IMG/VR virus record: IMGVR_UViG_3300030430_004991
Location: 1 to 64,000 of that record
Reading direction: 5' to 3' (one strand)
DNA: 64,000 nucleotides
Source: a virus
Shown here: in pieces, positions 15,322 to 23,596 of the stretch
Numbering within the stretch: position 1 is the first letter of the stretch
Layout: each line of letters opens with the position of its first letter
The notes under the pieces: generated by a model
What the model saw: only the letters and a program-made list of their open reading frames with translations
Told to the model about the DNA's origin: nothing
Database searches by the model: none
Program-made: the position numbers and the translations under genes

Positions 15322-17272
15322 CTTCTTTCACCTTTTTTAATAAACTTTCAATTAAGGTATCAACCTGCTTTGATGTATTAAATAGTTTCTGTTCTTCGTT
15401 ATCGTTTATACTTTCTGTTACACCACGAGCGAGAGAGTCTAGTCCACCAAACCCTGATTTTCCATGGAATGTAGTTCTGTACGTGTTTCCATATTCACCT
15501 GTGGCTTGATTTTTTATGTTTTTGCTTCTTCCGCCTTTAGAATAAGAGGTCTGGTGTCTTTTGTATTTTCCTCTTTTATATTTTGGCTCATCGTCTTTTT
15601 TAGCCGGTGGCTCAGCCAGAATGACATCATCTTTTTCATCACCCCCTTCGGCACCAGGGCTCTTGTCCCCAGCAGCCTTGTCTCCGGCATCACCACCTAA
15701 ATCTAATCCTCCACCAGCATCACCACCAGCGCCTAAGTCTCCAAGGCCTCCAGCGTCACCACCTGTGCCTAGGTCTCCAAGACCACCACCGCCACCTCCA
15801 GCATCGGCTCCACCTTGAGCAGCGGCCTCTAGGTTAGCAGAGAATTTTTTATCGTAGAACATTTCTCGCTGCATGCGTATGAACTCTTCTTCGGATAATC
15901 CAAATAAATGTTCTGCTACCCAGCGTTTTGAGAAATAACCATCTGTTGCATTTCCAGCAACAGAGAATTTTTTATCCCAATGTTCGAGTTCTTGTAATTC
16001 TGCAATTTTTGAAGGATTGTTCAGCCCTAAGTCAAAAGACAATAAATCTTCATTTCGAAAGCCCATTGTAAAAAGATGGATGATACCAATCTTTTCAAGT
16101 TCGGCAATAACAACCCTTTGTAGTCTTTGAATTGTTCTAGCAAATCTAATGTCTTTTTGTGCCAACGTTGTTTTATCTTCTGTGGCACCATCACCCATTG
16201 TAAGGTAGGATTGTGGTATCTTAAGAGCAGAAAATAATTTGTCCCTCAAATATTTAACATCTTCAATTGTTGCAGTCATAGCACCACCGGGTAGGTTTAC
16301 AATATCAGTGTTTGACGTACCACGAATAGGAATGTAATAATCTTCTTCAATTGACAGAGGATTGTAACGAAGATCAAGTCGTCCTGTTTTAGGATCGGTA
16401 ACTTGATGTCGCTTCATTTGTGTCATTACTTTTTGCATGTATTGCTCCACATCTTGTGGTGGAATGTTTCCAACATCAATTTTGAATACACGCCTCTCAG
16501 GTGCTCGAACAATACGATAGGCCATCATAGCATCTTCTAGAAGTGTAAGTTGTCTCCAGATTCTGCGTGCCGGTTCTAGAACAGAAGTTCCGTATGGGGC
16601 ATGCTTATCGTTGCCAAGAATGCGAAAATGAGCCATTTGCCAATTTTCCAATGTCATACCAGCAGAGTTCCACTGATATTGCACATAATTTGGATTTGAA
16701 TCATCTTCGCCTTCCAATCTTTCAATCTCTTGCGGAGGAAGACCAATACATGCTCTAATACCAGTGGCCTCTTCGATATCTAAGTAAAGAAATAAATCTC
16801 CGTATTTACACATAGTTCGGCACCACCCAAAAAGATTGTGATTAATGTTGAGAACATTATGGTACAAATCATTTAGAATAGTTTTTATTTCGTCGTTCGG
16901 ACACTTAATTCTTAACATCGGCTGTAGTGCGGAGTGCGTTGTCATTTCGTCTGCGTAAATATCTAACGATGACGCGCATTCCGGTGTATATTCCATTTGA
17001 TCAAAATCAATATAGCGCTCTGCTCTATTTCTATTAGAGATCATGTTAATAGCCATGATGTTCATGGGGTTGTATTCTTGTTTTTTAAATTGTTTACCAC
17101 TAGCAGATGTAAATCTAGAGGAATACATGTCTAGTTGTCGTCTTCTAAGTTGACGACCTTGTTGTGTCCTTCTTTGTGTTATAGGTCCTGAAAATAATCT
17201 TGTTAAAGATCTAAAAAGACTATTCTCTGGATTATAGGGATTCTTTCCCAAATTTCTTTTTTTCTTAGCCAT
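15308..17272 (-). CDS. 20: Portal vertex protein (T4 gp20-like) with Gly-rich extension
   Basis: A 654-residue portal protein, the dodecameric ring at one head vertex through which DNA enters and to which the neck attaches. The core (about 60-480) carries gp20 features: YTPECASSLDIYADEMTT (about 94-111), FGWCRTMCKYGDLFLYLDI, HFRILGNDKHAPYGTSVLEPARRIWRQLTLLEDAMMAYRIVRAPERRVF (about 215-263), and a stretch with YNPLSIEEDYYIPIRG and LPGG. From about 490 to 545 there is a low-complexity run of GGGLGDLG/GGDAGG-type repeats. A basic segment (KYKRGKYKRHQTSY) and an acidic-basic helix at the end follow. This C-terminal extension is unusual for gp20 and probably flexible. The gene lies directly downstream of the terminase gene. 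Confidence 0.93.
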   Translation of the reverse strand: MAKKKRNLGKNPYNPENSLFRSLTRLFSGPITQRRTQQGRQLRRRQLDMYSSRFTSASGKQFKKQEYNPMNIMAINMISNRNRAERYIDFDQMEYTPECASSLDIYADEMTTHSALQPMLRIKCPNDEIKTILNDLYHNVLNINHNLFGWCRTMCKYGDLFLYLDIEEATGIRACIGLPPQEIERLEGEDDSNPNYVQYQWNSAGMTLENWQMAHFRILGNDKHAPYGTSVLEPARRIWRQLTLLEDAMMAYRIVRAPERRVFKIDVGNIPPQDVEQYMQKVMTQMKRHQVTDPKTGRLDLRYNPLSIEEDYYIPIRGTSNTDIVNLPGGAMTATIEDVKYLRDKLFSALKIPQSYLTMGDGATEDKTTLAQKDIRFARTIQRLQRVVIAELEKIGIIHLFTMGFRNEDLLSFDLGLNNPSKIAELQELEHWDKKFSVAGNATDGYFSKRWVAEHLFGLSEEEFIRMQREMFYDKKFSANLEAAAQGGADAGGGGGGLGDLGTGGDAGGLGDLGAGGDAGGGLDLGGDAGDKAAGDKSPGAEGGDEKDDVILAEPPAKKDDEPKYKRGKYKRHQTSYSKGGRSKNIKNQATGEYGNTYRTTFHGKSGFGGLDSLARGVTESINDNEEQKLFNTSKQVDTLIESLLKKVKEDETQ

Positions 17273-17275
17273 TTA

Positions 17276-18859
17276 TTATCCTTTGAAAATCCAAGCAAAG
17301 TTTCTAGCAATTTTTAACTCTTCTTTATATTTAGTTTCGAAATCAGCATTATACCCATCTTGACCTTTTATGGTAGTGTTCAAAACATTTTTTTTCATGT
17401 ACATACCATCAATCATTGCTTTTCTGTATTGTAAGTCTTTTTCTGACACTTCAAGTGCTGTATCTCTTACCCAGCACATAATAGATAAACACATGACGAT
17501 GTCATCATGATAAGATCTCATTGCTTGTGGTTTTCCGTTGTTCCAAATAAAAGTCCTAAACTCATCAAATGCTCTTGCTGAAGGTATTTTTATTATTCTG
17601 TTGCGAATAAATTCTTCTAGTTTTGCTACAATTAAAGGCCTAGTTTTTGTTGATGTTGTAAACCCACCAATAGCATTATTCATAAACTCGCCTTGTGCTG
17701 GATCTACAAATTCATGCGTTCCCTTCGCAGAATAATAAAGGTTGTCATATCCTAAATCTTTTAGCTTTTCAAATACAGAAATACCAATTCCATTATTTTC
17801 AACAACAAGAAGACATTTTCCATATTCCATTCCAGCAGAATGTAACATTTGAGCATACATATCTAAGGAAGGCTTACCTTGATACTCTGCTACGATTTCC
17901 ATTCTATTCACATTGAGTACATGAAAAACAGAGTTGTCAGCGCCATCGCCTCTAGCAACATCGGCAACAAGTAAATAAGAAGTTCCCTCCTGGTACTTTT
18001 CCCATATCCAAAAATTTCTATCATATCCTGTCCTATACGTTGGTTCTTTGATTTGTTCTTGAAGCCAAGCAATATCATCTGGATGAATAACAGTATCACC
18101 TGAGGTGTTAAAATTGCACTCAAGTTCTTGCGCTATTTGTCTTCGAGACATGTTCTTAGTTTCTTTTTCAAACCACTGTTGATCTCTTTCGGGATGAACA
18201 TCCCACGGTAAATTAACCGGTTTAAAGTCTGATTCTCCATTTGCAGCCGCTATGTATGTTTTGTGAAACCAGTTTCCCACACCATTTGGAGTAGATAGTG
18301 CAATACAGCGACCACCAGTGGATAGTGTAGGATAGAGACCTGTCCATAGATCATCAAGTCCGTCAATGTGAGCGGCCTCATCTATAATCAACAAAGACAG
18401 TGCTTCCGAACGACCAGCATCTCCAGATGTTGATGCTGCTTTGATTTGTGATCCATTGGAGAGTTCAAAAGAGGTTCTATTATCAACTTTAATTTTTGCA
18501 ACTCTCATCCATTCTGGCAGATACTGCATTATGTTTTTTACTTTCTTTACAAGGTTTGCTGCGGTTTGAAATTTTGTGGCGATCACAAGTATGTTTTTAT
18601 CTCTGTGAAACAACATAAACCAAACAGCATAAGCGGCTGAGATCGTAGAAATACCTAGCTGCCTTGCTTTAAGAATCACAGTAAAACGAAAATCATTAAA
18701 ATCATTTATCAAATCATCTTGATAAGGATAGGTTTTAAACGGTATCAACCCATGCATGGGGTGGGAAATCCGACAATAATTATTTATAAAGTATTGTGGG
18801 TTTTTACCAGATTTAACAATTTCTTTTACAATTTCTTTCTTAGAAAGAGAGAAAGCCAT
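17276..18859 (-). CDS. 17: Large terminase subunit (T4 gp17-like)
   Basis: A 527-residue DNA-packaging motor. The N-terminal ATPase has a Walker A-type loop KARQLGIST (64-72), Walker B LLIIDEAA (157-163) and coupling motif ALSTPNG (187-193). The C-terminal RNase H-like nuclease shows LLVADVARGDGADNS with the first metal Asp at 300, VVENNG (second acid at about 354) and HDDIV (about 451-455). The length is slightly below T4 gp17. It would dock on the portal encoded immediately downstream. It starts at a TAATG overlap with the 18859-19422 gene. In T4, genes 18 and 19 lie between 17 and 20; here they do not. Confidence 0.96.
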   Translation of the reverse strand: MAFSLSKKEIVKEIVKSGKNPQYFINNYCRISHPMHGLIPFKTYPYQDDLINDFNDFRFTVILKARQLGISTISAAYAVWFMLFHRDKNILVIATKFQTAANLVKKVKNIMQYLPEWMRVAKIKVDNRTSFELSNGSQIKAASTSGDAGRSEALSLLIIDEAAHIDGLDDLWTGLYPTLSTGGRCIALSTPNGVGNWFHKTYIAAANGESDFKPVNLPWDVHPERDQQWFEKETKNMSRRQIAQELECNFNTSGDTVIHPDDIAWLQEQIKEPTYRTGYDRNFWIWEKYQEGTSYLLVADVARGDGADNSVFHVLNVNRMEIVAEYQGKPSLDMYAQMLHSAGMEYGKCLLVVENNGIGISVFEKLKDLGYDNLYYSAKGTHEFVDPAQGEFMNNAIGGFTTSTKTRPLIVAKLEEFIRNRIIKIPSARAFDEFRTFIWNNGKPQAMRSYHDDIVMCLSIMCWVRDTALEVSEKDLQYRKAMIDGMYMKKNVLNTTIKGQDGYNADFETKYKEELKIARNFAWIFKG

Positions 18860-19422
18860 TATTTTTTCTCGTTGTCACCTTTCTTGATGAACTCATTTTG
18901 TGGTCGCTTTGCTGCTTTAACTTGCTCTAAAAATTTTCTAGTAATAGCACGACTGCTTTCAACAGCAGGGTCCATAATCGGCTCTTCTTTTACTTTGCTA
19001 ATTTTATAATGCTGGTATGCCTGCACAAACGACCTGACTCTGGAGACAGATTGTACTAGAATTTTTGGCTCTCCGCTAGCGGTAAGAGTAATTGAGTTGC
19101 CGGTTACTGCCTTGTATTCTTTTTGAAGAAATTTTTTAATTTGATTAAGTTGACGCACCATTTCGCCCTCGAAATCTTTTGATTGATGTACATCACGCAG
19201 CCTGATGTCGGATTGATAATTAATGCAAATTTTGTTTCCATAAAATTTAACAGAGAAGCCATCATTAACTCTGCTATCCATAATTGGACACCCTTCTTCT
19301 CTTTTAAGACCAACTTTACGAACTTGACCATCTAGAGAAAACCTCTCATCATGTCCACCATCGTAAGCGTTTGCTGCCGCTTGTGACAGCCCTTGTATAA
19401 TTTGTAATGTTGTTTCAGCCAT
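18859..19422 (-). CDS. Protein of unknown function upstream of terminase
   Basis: A 187-residue protein. The middle (about 50-85) is beta-rich (GFSVKFYGNKICINYQSDIR). A helical part follows (about 84-105), then KILVQSVSRVRSFVQAYQHYKI and a charged C-terminal tail. It occupies the place of the T4 small terminase gene 16, coupled one base before the large subunit. However, no clear coiled-coil core or DNA-binding motif of gp16 was seen, so the small-terminase role is only a positional guess. A virion protein is equally possible. Confidence 0.5.
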   Translation of the reverse strand: MAETTLQIIQGLSQAAANAYDGGHDERFSLDGQVRKVGLKREEGCPIMDSRVNDGFSVKFYGNKICINYQSDIRLRDVHQSKDFEGEMVRQLNQIKKFLQKEYKAVTGNSITLTASGEPKILVQSVSRVRSFVQAYQHYKISKVKEEPIMDPAVESSRAITRKFLEQVKAAKRPQNEFIKKGDNEKK

Positions 19423-19792
19423 TTTTAGGTCTCCATCCTTTTTTCCATCGTTCTTCGCGTCCTTCTACATATTGAATGTAACATTTTTCACAACAGTCAA
19501 ACTTTGACATATAAACATCATCATTGGACTTGAAAGAGTAAACATTGCATACAGGACAAGAACGTTTAGAATTCTTCGTAATTAGTTTCTTTGGGATAAA
19601 AACTCCATTTATCTCTTCCTCATCGTTTACACCAGATTCTTCGTATTTGTAGAATCCTTTGAGTTCTTCTAAATATTCTTTTTCTTTTTCATCGTTCCAA
19701 CCCTTTTTTGGGTGCTGGATTGTTTCTGCGCCGTATTTTTCTGTTATGGCTTTCTCAACCTTTACGGCATAATTTGGATCTTTACTTTTCAT
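19415..19792 (-). CDS. Zinc-ribbon-like small protein
   Basis: A 125-residue protein. A charged helical N-terminus (KVEKAITEKYGAETIQHPKK) leads to a short metal-binding-like region with CPVC (about 82-85) and CCEKCY (about 102-107), four to five Cys in a zinc-ribbon spacing. The C-terminus is WKKGWRPKNG. It overlaps both neighbours by about 10 bases. A nucleic-acid or protein-binding role is plausible; nothing more specific can be said. Confidence 0.55.
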   Translation of the reverse strand: MKSKDPNYAVKVEKAITEKYGAETIQHPKKGWNDEKEKEYLEELKGFYKYEESGVNDEEEINGVFIPKKLITKNSKRSCPVCNVYSFKSNDDVYMSKFDCCEKCYIQYVEGREERWKKGWRPKNG

Positions 19793-20195
19793 ATTTTCTT
19801 TGCCATTCTTTTGAAATTTTGTCCTCTTTTATTGGCCCACCCTTAGCCCAAGTTCTACATGCTCTGGCGGAGTGGCACTTAAAATGATGCATCCAACAAT
19901 AACCTAATCTTCCTTCTCCATCAGAAGTAGGTCCAGGCATACACTCATCCATTCTAGGTGATATGTCAAACGCCGTACAGTTTCCACACAGAGATTTTTT
20001 TGCAGCCTCTTCTGTTGTGTTCCAATACTCCGCAATGTCTTTCCAGTAATCACCGGGCTCATCAACATTAAGTGGGCCGTACTGAATGTGTTCTGCTTTT
20101 ATAGAGGCGTCACGATTTTTTGTATTTAATTTTAAATCTTGTGTCGCCTCAGGGCAAATCATTTTTTTAAGTCTTTTTAAAATTCTTATTTTCAT
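19782..20195 (-). CDS. Cys-rich small protein, possible metal or Fe-S binding
   Basis: A 137-residue protein. After a basic N-terminus (MKIRILKRLKKMI) the region about 69-118 holds CGNCTAFD, a single Cys in MDEC, GYCWMHHFKCHS and RACRTWAKGGPI. That is six Cys and three His in a compact area, with conserved-looking aromatic residues. The spacing (C-x2-C ... C ... C-x6-C-x5-C) suggests a bound metal or small iron-sulphur cluster. The substrate or partner is unknown. The MKIRILK start is shared with two other proteins of this window. It overlaps the upstream gene by ATGA. Confidence 0.55.
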   Translation of the reverse strand: MKIRILKRLKKMICPEATQDLKLNTKNRDASIKAEHIQYGPLNVDEPGDYWKDIAEYWNTTEEAAKKSLCGNCTAFDISPRMDECMPGPTSDGEGRLGYCWMHHFKCHSARACRTWAKGGPIKEDKISKEWQRKYEK

Positions 20196-20584
20196 TGAGT
20201 TAATCCCGGCTTGACAGCATACATGATCCCAACTGAAATTCCCGCACCGGCAATAAATCCACCAATGAGCGGCCAGATGTTATTCTGGGGCCTCAGTTCA
20301 TCTATGTGTTCATCTTGTAATCTAATTAGTTCGTTAAGTTTCTCAATCTCCGCGTCTGTTTTGGACTTCAAGACATCATAGCGATATTTCTCTAAAATTT
20401 TGTTCTCATTAACTTTAAACTCAACAAGCGCATCACATGTTAAATCTTTTGTTACACTATCTTCAACAAGGATTCTCATCGCTGCTTCGTTCAATAGGCG
20501 ACCATTCCATGGAACAGTTTCACCTGTTTTCATATCTTTGTATTTTGGCTCTTCCGCAAACAGAAGAGAAATTAAAAATATCAT
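20192..20584 (-). CDS. Exported protein with C-terminal membrane anchor, spanin-like layout
   Basis: A 130-residue protein. The first 11 residues (MIFLISLLFAE) look like a short signal peptide. The middle (about 55-95) is a charged helix likely to form a coiled coil (KTDAEIEKLNELIRLQDEHI). A hydrophobic segment rich in Gly and Ile (about 103-123) would span the membrane close to the C-terminus. This signal-coil-anchor layout recalls unimolecular spanins, but there is no lipobox Cys. It is coupled by ATGA to a protein with the inverse layout (20581-20910), so together they may disrupt the outer membrane at lysis. That role is inferred from topology and context. Confidence 0.45.
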   Translation of the reverse strand: MIFLISLLFAEEPKYKDMKTGETVPWNGRLLNEAAMRILVEDSVTKDLTCDALVEFKVNENKILEKYRYDVLKSKTDAEIEKLNELIRLQDEHIDELRPQNNIWPLIGGFIAGAGISVGIMYAVKPGLTQ

Positions 20585-20910
20585 TCTTCCCTCTCAATGC
20601 CTTTTGATTTTAAGAAATCCTCGGTCTTAACCTTCTTCGAGTCTCTTAAAAACTTATGCTTTTTTTCCTCGAAATTTAGAACGTTTTCAGCAATAGAAGC
20701 GTCTTTGGTTTCCACGAGGTCTTCCAAGTCCTCCACAAGTTCTTCGCGTTGTTTTTCTTCTAAATCTTTCCATTTTTCATAAAATTTTACTTTCTGTTTC
20801 TTTGCGTCTTTTGAGCGTCCAAGCAAATAGAAAGCAATGACAGTAATGATCATTAAGATCCACTGCCAATACTTTATTACAAAATTTACGGTTTTTGCCC
20901 ACCAAGTCAT
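20581..20910 (-). CDS. N-anchored coiled-coil protein, inner-membrane spanin-like
   Basis: A 109-residue protein with one membrane segment near the N-terminus (about 14-31: KYWQWILMIITVIAFYLLG) followed by a highly charged helix (about 35-95) rich in Lys and Glu. This is the layout of an i-spanin (Rz-like): cytoplasmic N-terminus, one membrane span, periplasmic coiled coil. No sequence motif confirms it. It lies between genes for a holin-like protein and a second membrane protein and is coupled to both sides by ATGA overlaps. Confidence 0.45.
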   Translation of the reverse strand: MTWWAKTVNFVIKYWQWILMIITVIAFYLLGRSKDAKKQKVKFYEKWKDLEEKQREELVEDLEDLVETKDASIAENVLNFEEKKHKFLRDSKKVKTEDFLKSKGIEREE

Positions 20911-21257
20911 TGGTTTTCCGCATTCTCAATTTTCTGCAGAACCATAGCTTTAACGTCTTCGTCAAAATCACTTAAATTATCGCTGACATCCTCGACACTA
21001 GAAATGTCCCTTAAATCGATTTCTGCGATCGAGCCCCCGGCTTCTATGTATAGGATACCGTAGTCACCATAAACGTCCGCGAGATTTTCCAAACTGGCGA
21101 CACCAGTTTCACTCTTGGTATATTTTAATGCTGCTTCAATACTGTCCTCGTCTTGTTCGTCTTGTGAAATCACATCAACATGGACACCATCCGATTCTGT
21201 TAGTCTTGTCAATTCTTCTTTGATTAATTTTTTTAATAATTTTGTTGTTAATTTCAT
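20907..21257 (-). CDS. Small acidic protein with prohead-type N-terminus
   Basis: A 116-residue protein starting MKLTTKLLKKLIKEELTRL at 21257, with AAGGA 7 bases upstream. The rest is acidic (ISQDEQDEDSIEAALKYTK, then DLRDISSVEDVSDNLSDFDEDVK). A short beta region lies at about 62-80. The start is nearly identical in pattern to the protein at 13296-13502, with an I-K-E site at residues 12-14. It may be an internal head protein cut by the gp21 protease. No family was recognised. Confidence 0.58.
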   Translation of the reverse strand: MKLTTKLLKKLIKEELTRLTESDGVHVDVISQDEQDEDSIEAALKYTKSETGVASLENLADVYGDYGILYIEAGGSIAEIDLRDISSVEDVSDNLSDFDEDVKAMVLQKIENAENQ

Positions 21258-21261
21258 TTTT

Positions 21262-21525
21262 TTATCCTTTCCAAACTTTAGCAACGTCAATAACTGACTG
21301 TCCACCAATGTACATGGCAGCAATCATCGCCCAAGTGTCAGGATCGAGTCCGGACCAGATGAGCAAAGCAGTTGCACTAGCAAAAACAAGAAGTTTACGA
21401 GATACGGCTTTTCCAAGAGCCTCATCAACTACTCCTAGCTTTTGTTCTTTGCAACATTCGCAATGTTCGCAGCAATCACACTTGTGGTCATGCTCGCAAT
21501 TTTCCTCACAATTTTCATTATGCAT
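21262..21525 (-). CDS. Holin-like membrane protein with Cys/His-rich N-terminus
   Basis: An 87-residue protein. Residues 1-30 hold seven Cys and three His (CEENCEHDHKCDCCEHCECC), a dense metal-binding-like cluster. Two hydrophobic segments follow (about 42-57 VSRKLLVFASATALLIWSGL and 62-80 WAMIAAMYIGGQSVIDVA). The second matches the W-x(4-6)-YxGGQ-x-x-D pattern of small phage holin-like proteins. A holin would open the inner membrane at lysis timing. The unusual N-terminus could sense metal or redox state or stabilise the protein. It overlaps the exonuclease gene end by 8 bases and has GGAG upstream. Confidence 0.55.
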   Translation of the reverse strand: MHNENCEENCEHDHKCDCCEHCECCKEQKLGVVDEALGKAVSRKLLVFASATALLIWSGLDPDTWAMIAAMYIGGQSVIDVAKVWKG

Positions 21526-23593
21526 TTCTGTTCTCCTTTAAAATTTTAATTTTTATTCTTTTTCTATTTTCTTGAACACTAAAGCTATTGCCTGGTGTTC
21601 CTATATTGGTTTGATACCAATTTATAACATCTTGTTCCGTGAAGTTTAAAAACTTGTAAAATTTATTGATCTTCTCAGGAGTAGCTACAGTACCTTCTAA
21701 GTTTTCTTTTTCCTTTAAAGCAGCGTCTATAAGTTTTTTTGCTGCTTCTTTATCAATGTTATTCTGTCTAAGATAGTTAAATTCTAAATCTTGCACGAAT
21801 TTGTCGACTATTTTTTTTCTAATTTCTCCAGCGCCCTTTGTCTTTTCAAACCCTATGGCCGCAGGAGTTCCAATACCAGCGTGTGTTTTTAGACTTTTTG
21901 TCTTTTTGCCAAGAAATACAGGGCTATTTTTAACAATTCTGTACGTGCGAATAATTTGTTTGTTGTCCATCATTTCAACAAAGTCATAAGTTTTTTCATA
22001 GATTTCATAAAATTTTTGCATTGCCGGTATAAAAACAGCGGCTAATTTTTCACAATCATCATCTGCTGTGTGTGTTTGTTTTGGAGCATTTTCGATAAAT
22101 GCTTTCATCAGAGTCTCTAGTTTTCCTTTTGATTTTCCAGATTTTTTTAAATTTTTTAAAATTACCCTTACTTCATCAATTTGAGGCTTGATCTTTATAG
22201 TGTTGTGTTCACCGATCTCTATAAAATCTTCTATAGCTTTTTTTAGTTTTTTTGTTCTCTCTTCATCTGGTTGTTGTGTATCTAGTATTTCTTGCATCTC
22301 TTTAATTCGAAAATGTGTACGATATGCTAATCCATAAAAATACACTAGTGTTTTAAAATATTTTATCATCAATGAGAATAAAAATCTCGTATCATACACA
22401 TAAGAGTTACGAAAATTTTGTGTATTGTTAATCCCGTGAAACTCACATCTTGCAATTACAAAAGGATTGTCAAAAGAAATTATGTTTTGACCAACTAATA
22501 CATAGTCACCATTTGGTTGTGATTGATTCGTTGATGGCGCTCCTTGTTGATCAATAAACTTCATCATGCCCTCAAGCGCTTCTTTCTCTGAGACAGTGCC
22601 TTCGTAACCTTTATTACGATATTTTTTTAACGGAAATTCATCATAATTTGTAAATACTTTATTTTCTTCTGTGGTTTGTTTGAGAAAAAGAATAATTTTT
22701 TCAACAGTACTTTTTACAAAGTCATTCCCTCTATTGTTATAGTATGTTGAAATGCCGCCATCAACAGTATCCTCATTGAAAATATTGTGATAAAAAAAGA
22801 TCAAATCTTCTTTAGATGGATTTGTGTTCTCAATTATTTTTTTTAATCTTTCTTTCGGAAGGAGAGGTCCTTCTTCGCCTTGTCCGTCTTTATCTTTTTC
22901 AATCTTTTCGCTTTCTTCTTCGTCTTTATCTTTTTCAATCTTTTCGCTTTCTTCTTCGTCTTTATCTTTTTCAATCTTTTCGCTTTCTTCTTCTTCAAAA
23001 TCAATTACTGATATATATTTCTCTACGAATTTTTTAAACGCACTAGCAGTGCCTTTTTTGCCAAGTAGAGCCTTTTTTTTGTTTTTTAGGTTATAGTGAA
23101 GAAAAATATGAAAAAATAATCCTAAAATTGATTTTACATCATCTCTATTTTTAGCGGGTATTTCAAGTTGATCGTCTCGTATAAATTCTTTAAATTCGGT
23201 ATATTCATTTTCTGGTGTTTGGTCTAAAATTTTAGCTCTTTTTTCTTTGGCTTTTTTGGATCTATCACTATATTCATCTGTTATGTCGGCCTTTGCGACA
23301 TAGTAATCATTTGGGTTTTCTGCGCTAATTGTGCTTGGGTCACCGTTTGGAGAATATTTTAAAATAGCGATTTGGTGAATCATGTCTGAAATTTGTCCGA
23401 ATTCTCCTCTTTTTCTTCGAAGACCTGTTGTTTCAAGGTCGTAAAACAAAAGATCTTTGTTAAATAAACTCTCTAATACTTCTTTTTCTTTAATTAAAAG
23501 ACCTAAGTTTCCAAAAAGTTCTTCTACTGGTAGAAGACTTGTCGGAGATTTTCCGGTCCTCTCTGATAATTGTTTTTTGATTCTAATTTTCAT
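21518..23593 (-). CDS. DEDD-family 3'-5' exonuclease-like protein
   Basis: A 691-residue protein with a DnaQ-like exonuclease fold. The first motif DLETTG is at 52-57 (Asp and Glu metal ligands). The middle motif is in the region YVLVGQNIISFDNPFVIARC (about 365-385). The last motif is HTADDDCEKLA, giving the general base His and the final Asp of a DEDDh enzyme. The domain is interrupted by long charged insertions, including three perfect 12-residue repeats (EEESEKIEKDKD). The basic N-terminus MKIRIKKQLSERTG and an I-K-E site near 34-36 recall head-targeted proteins of this window. The substrate may be DNA ends in replication or recombination, next to the SbcCD gene. Its ribosome site is buried in a hairpin. 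Confidence 0.72.
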   Translation of the reverse strand: MKIRIKKQLSERTGKSPTSLLPVEELFGNLGLLIKEKEVLESLFNKDLLFYDLETTGLRRKRGEFGQISDMIHQIAILKYSPNGDPSTISAENPNDYYVAKADITDEYSDRSKKAKEKRAKILDQTPENEYTEFKEFIRDDQLEIPAKNRDDVKSILGLFFHIFLHYNLKNKKKALLGKKGTASAFKKFVEKYISVIDFEEEESEKIEKDKDEEESEKIEKDKDEEESEKIEKDKDGQGEEGPLLPKERLKKIIENTNPSKEDLIFFYHNIFNEDTVDGGISTYYNNRGNDFVKSTVEKIILFLKQTTEENKVFTNYDEFPLKKYRNKGYEGTVSEKEALEGMMKFIDQQGAPSTNQSQPNGDYVLVGQNIISFDNPFVIARCEFHGINNTQNFRNSYVYDTRFLFSLMIKYFKTLVYFYGLAYRTHFRIKEMQEILDTQQPDEERTKKLKKAIEDFIEIGEHNTIKIKPQIDEVRVILKNLKKSGKSKGKLETLMKAFIENAPKQTHTADDDCEKLAAVFIPAMQKFYEIYEKTYDFVEMMDNKQIIRTYRIVKNSPVFLGKKTKSLKTHAGIGTPAAIGFEKTKGAGEIRKKIVDKFVQDLEFNYLRQNNIDKEAAKKLIDAALKEKENLEGTVATPEKINKFYKFLNFTEQDVINWYQTNIGTPGNSFSVQENRKRIKIKILKENRNA
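22886..22993 (-). repeat. Three tandem 36-bp coding repeats
   Basis: Three direct copies of a 36-base unit, perfect to the eye, lie in frame inside the exonuclease gene and encode (EEESEKIEKDKD)3. The unit is a multiple of three, so copy-number change would keep the frame. The charged repeat probably forms an exposed helical linker. Confidence 0.9.
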
Positions 23594-23596
23594 AAT

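Noticed and set aside
18859-19422. Naming this gene the small terminase subunit
   Set aside because: Position alone supports it; the protein shows a beta-rich middle and no gp16-like coiled-coil core.
22886-22993. Regular 36-base repeats that could suggest a CRISPR array
   Set aside because: There are no spacers; the copies are directly adjacent and in frame with a protein.
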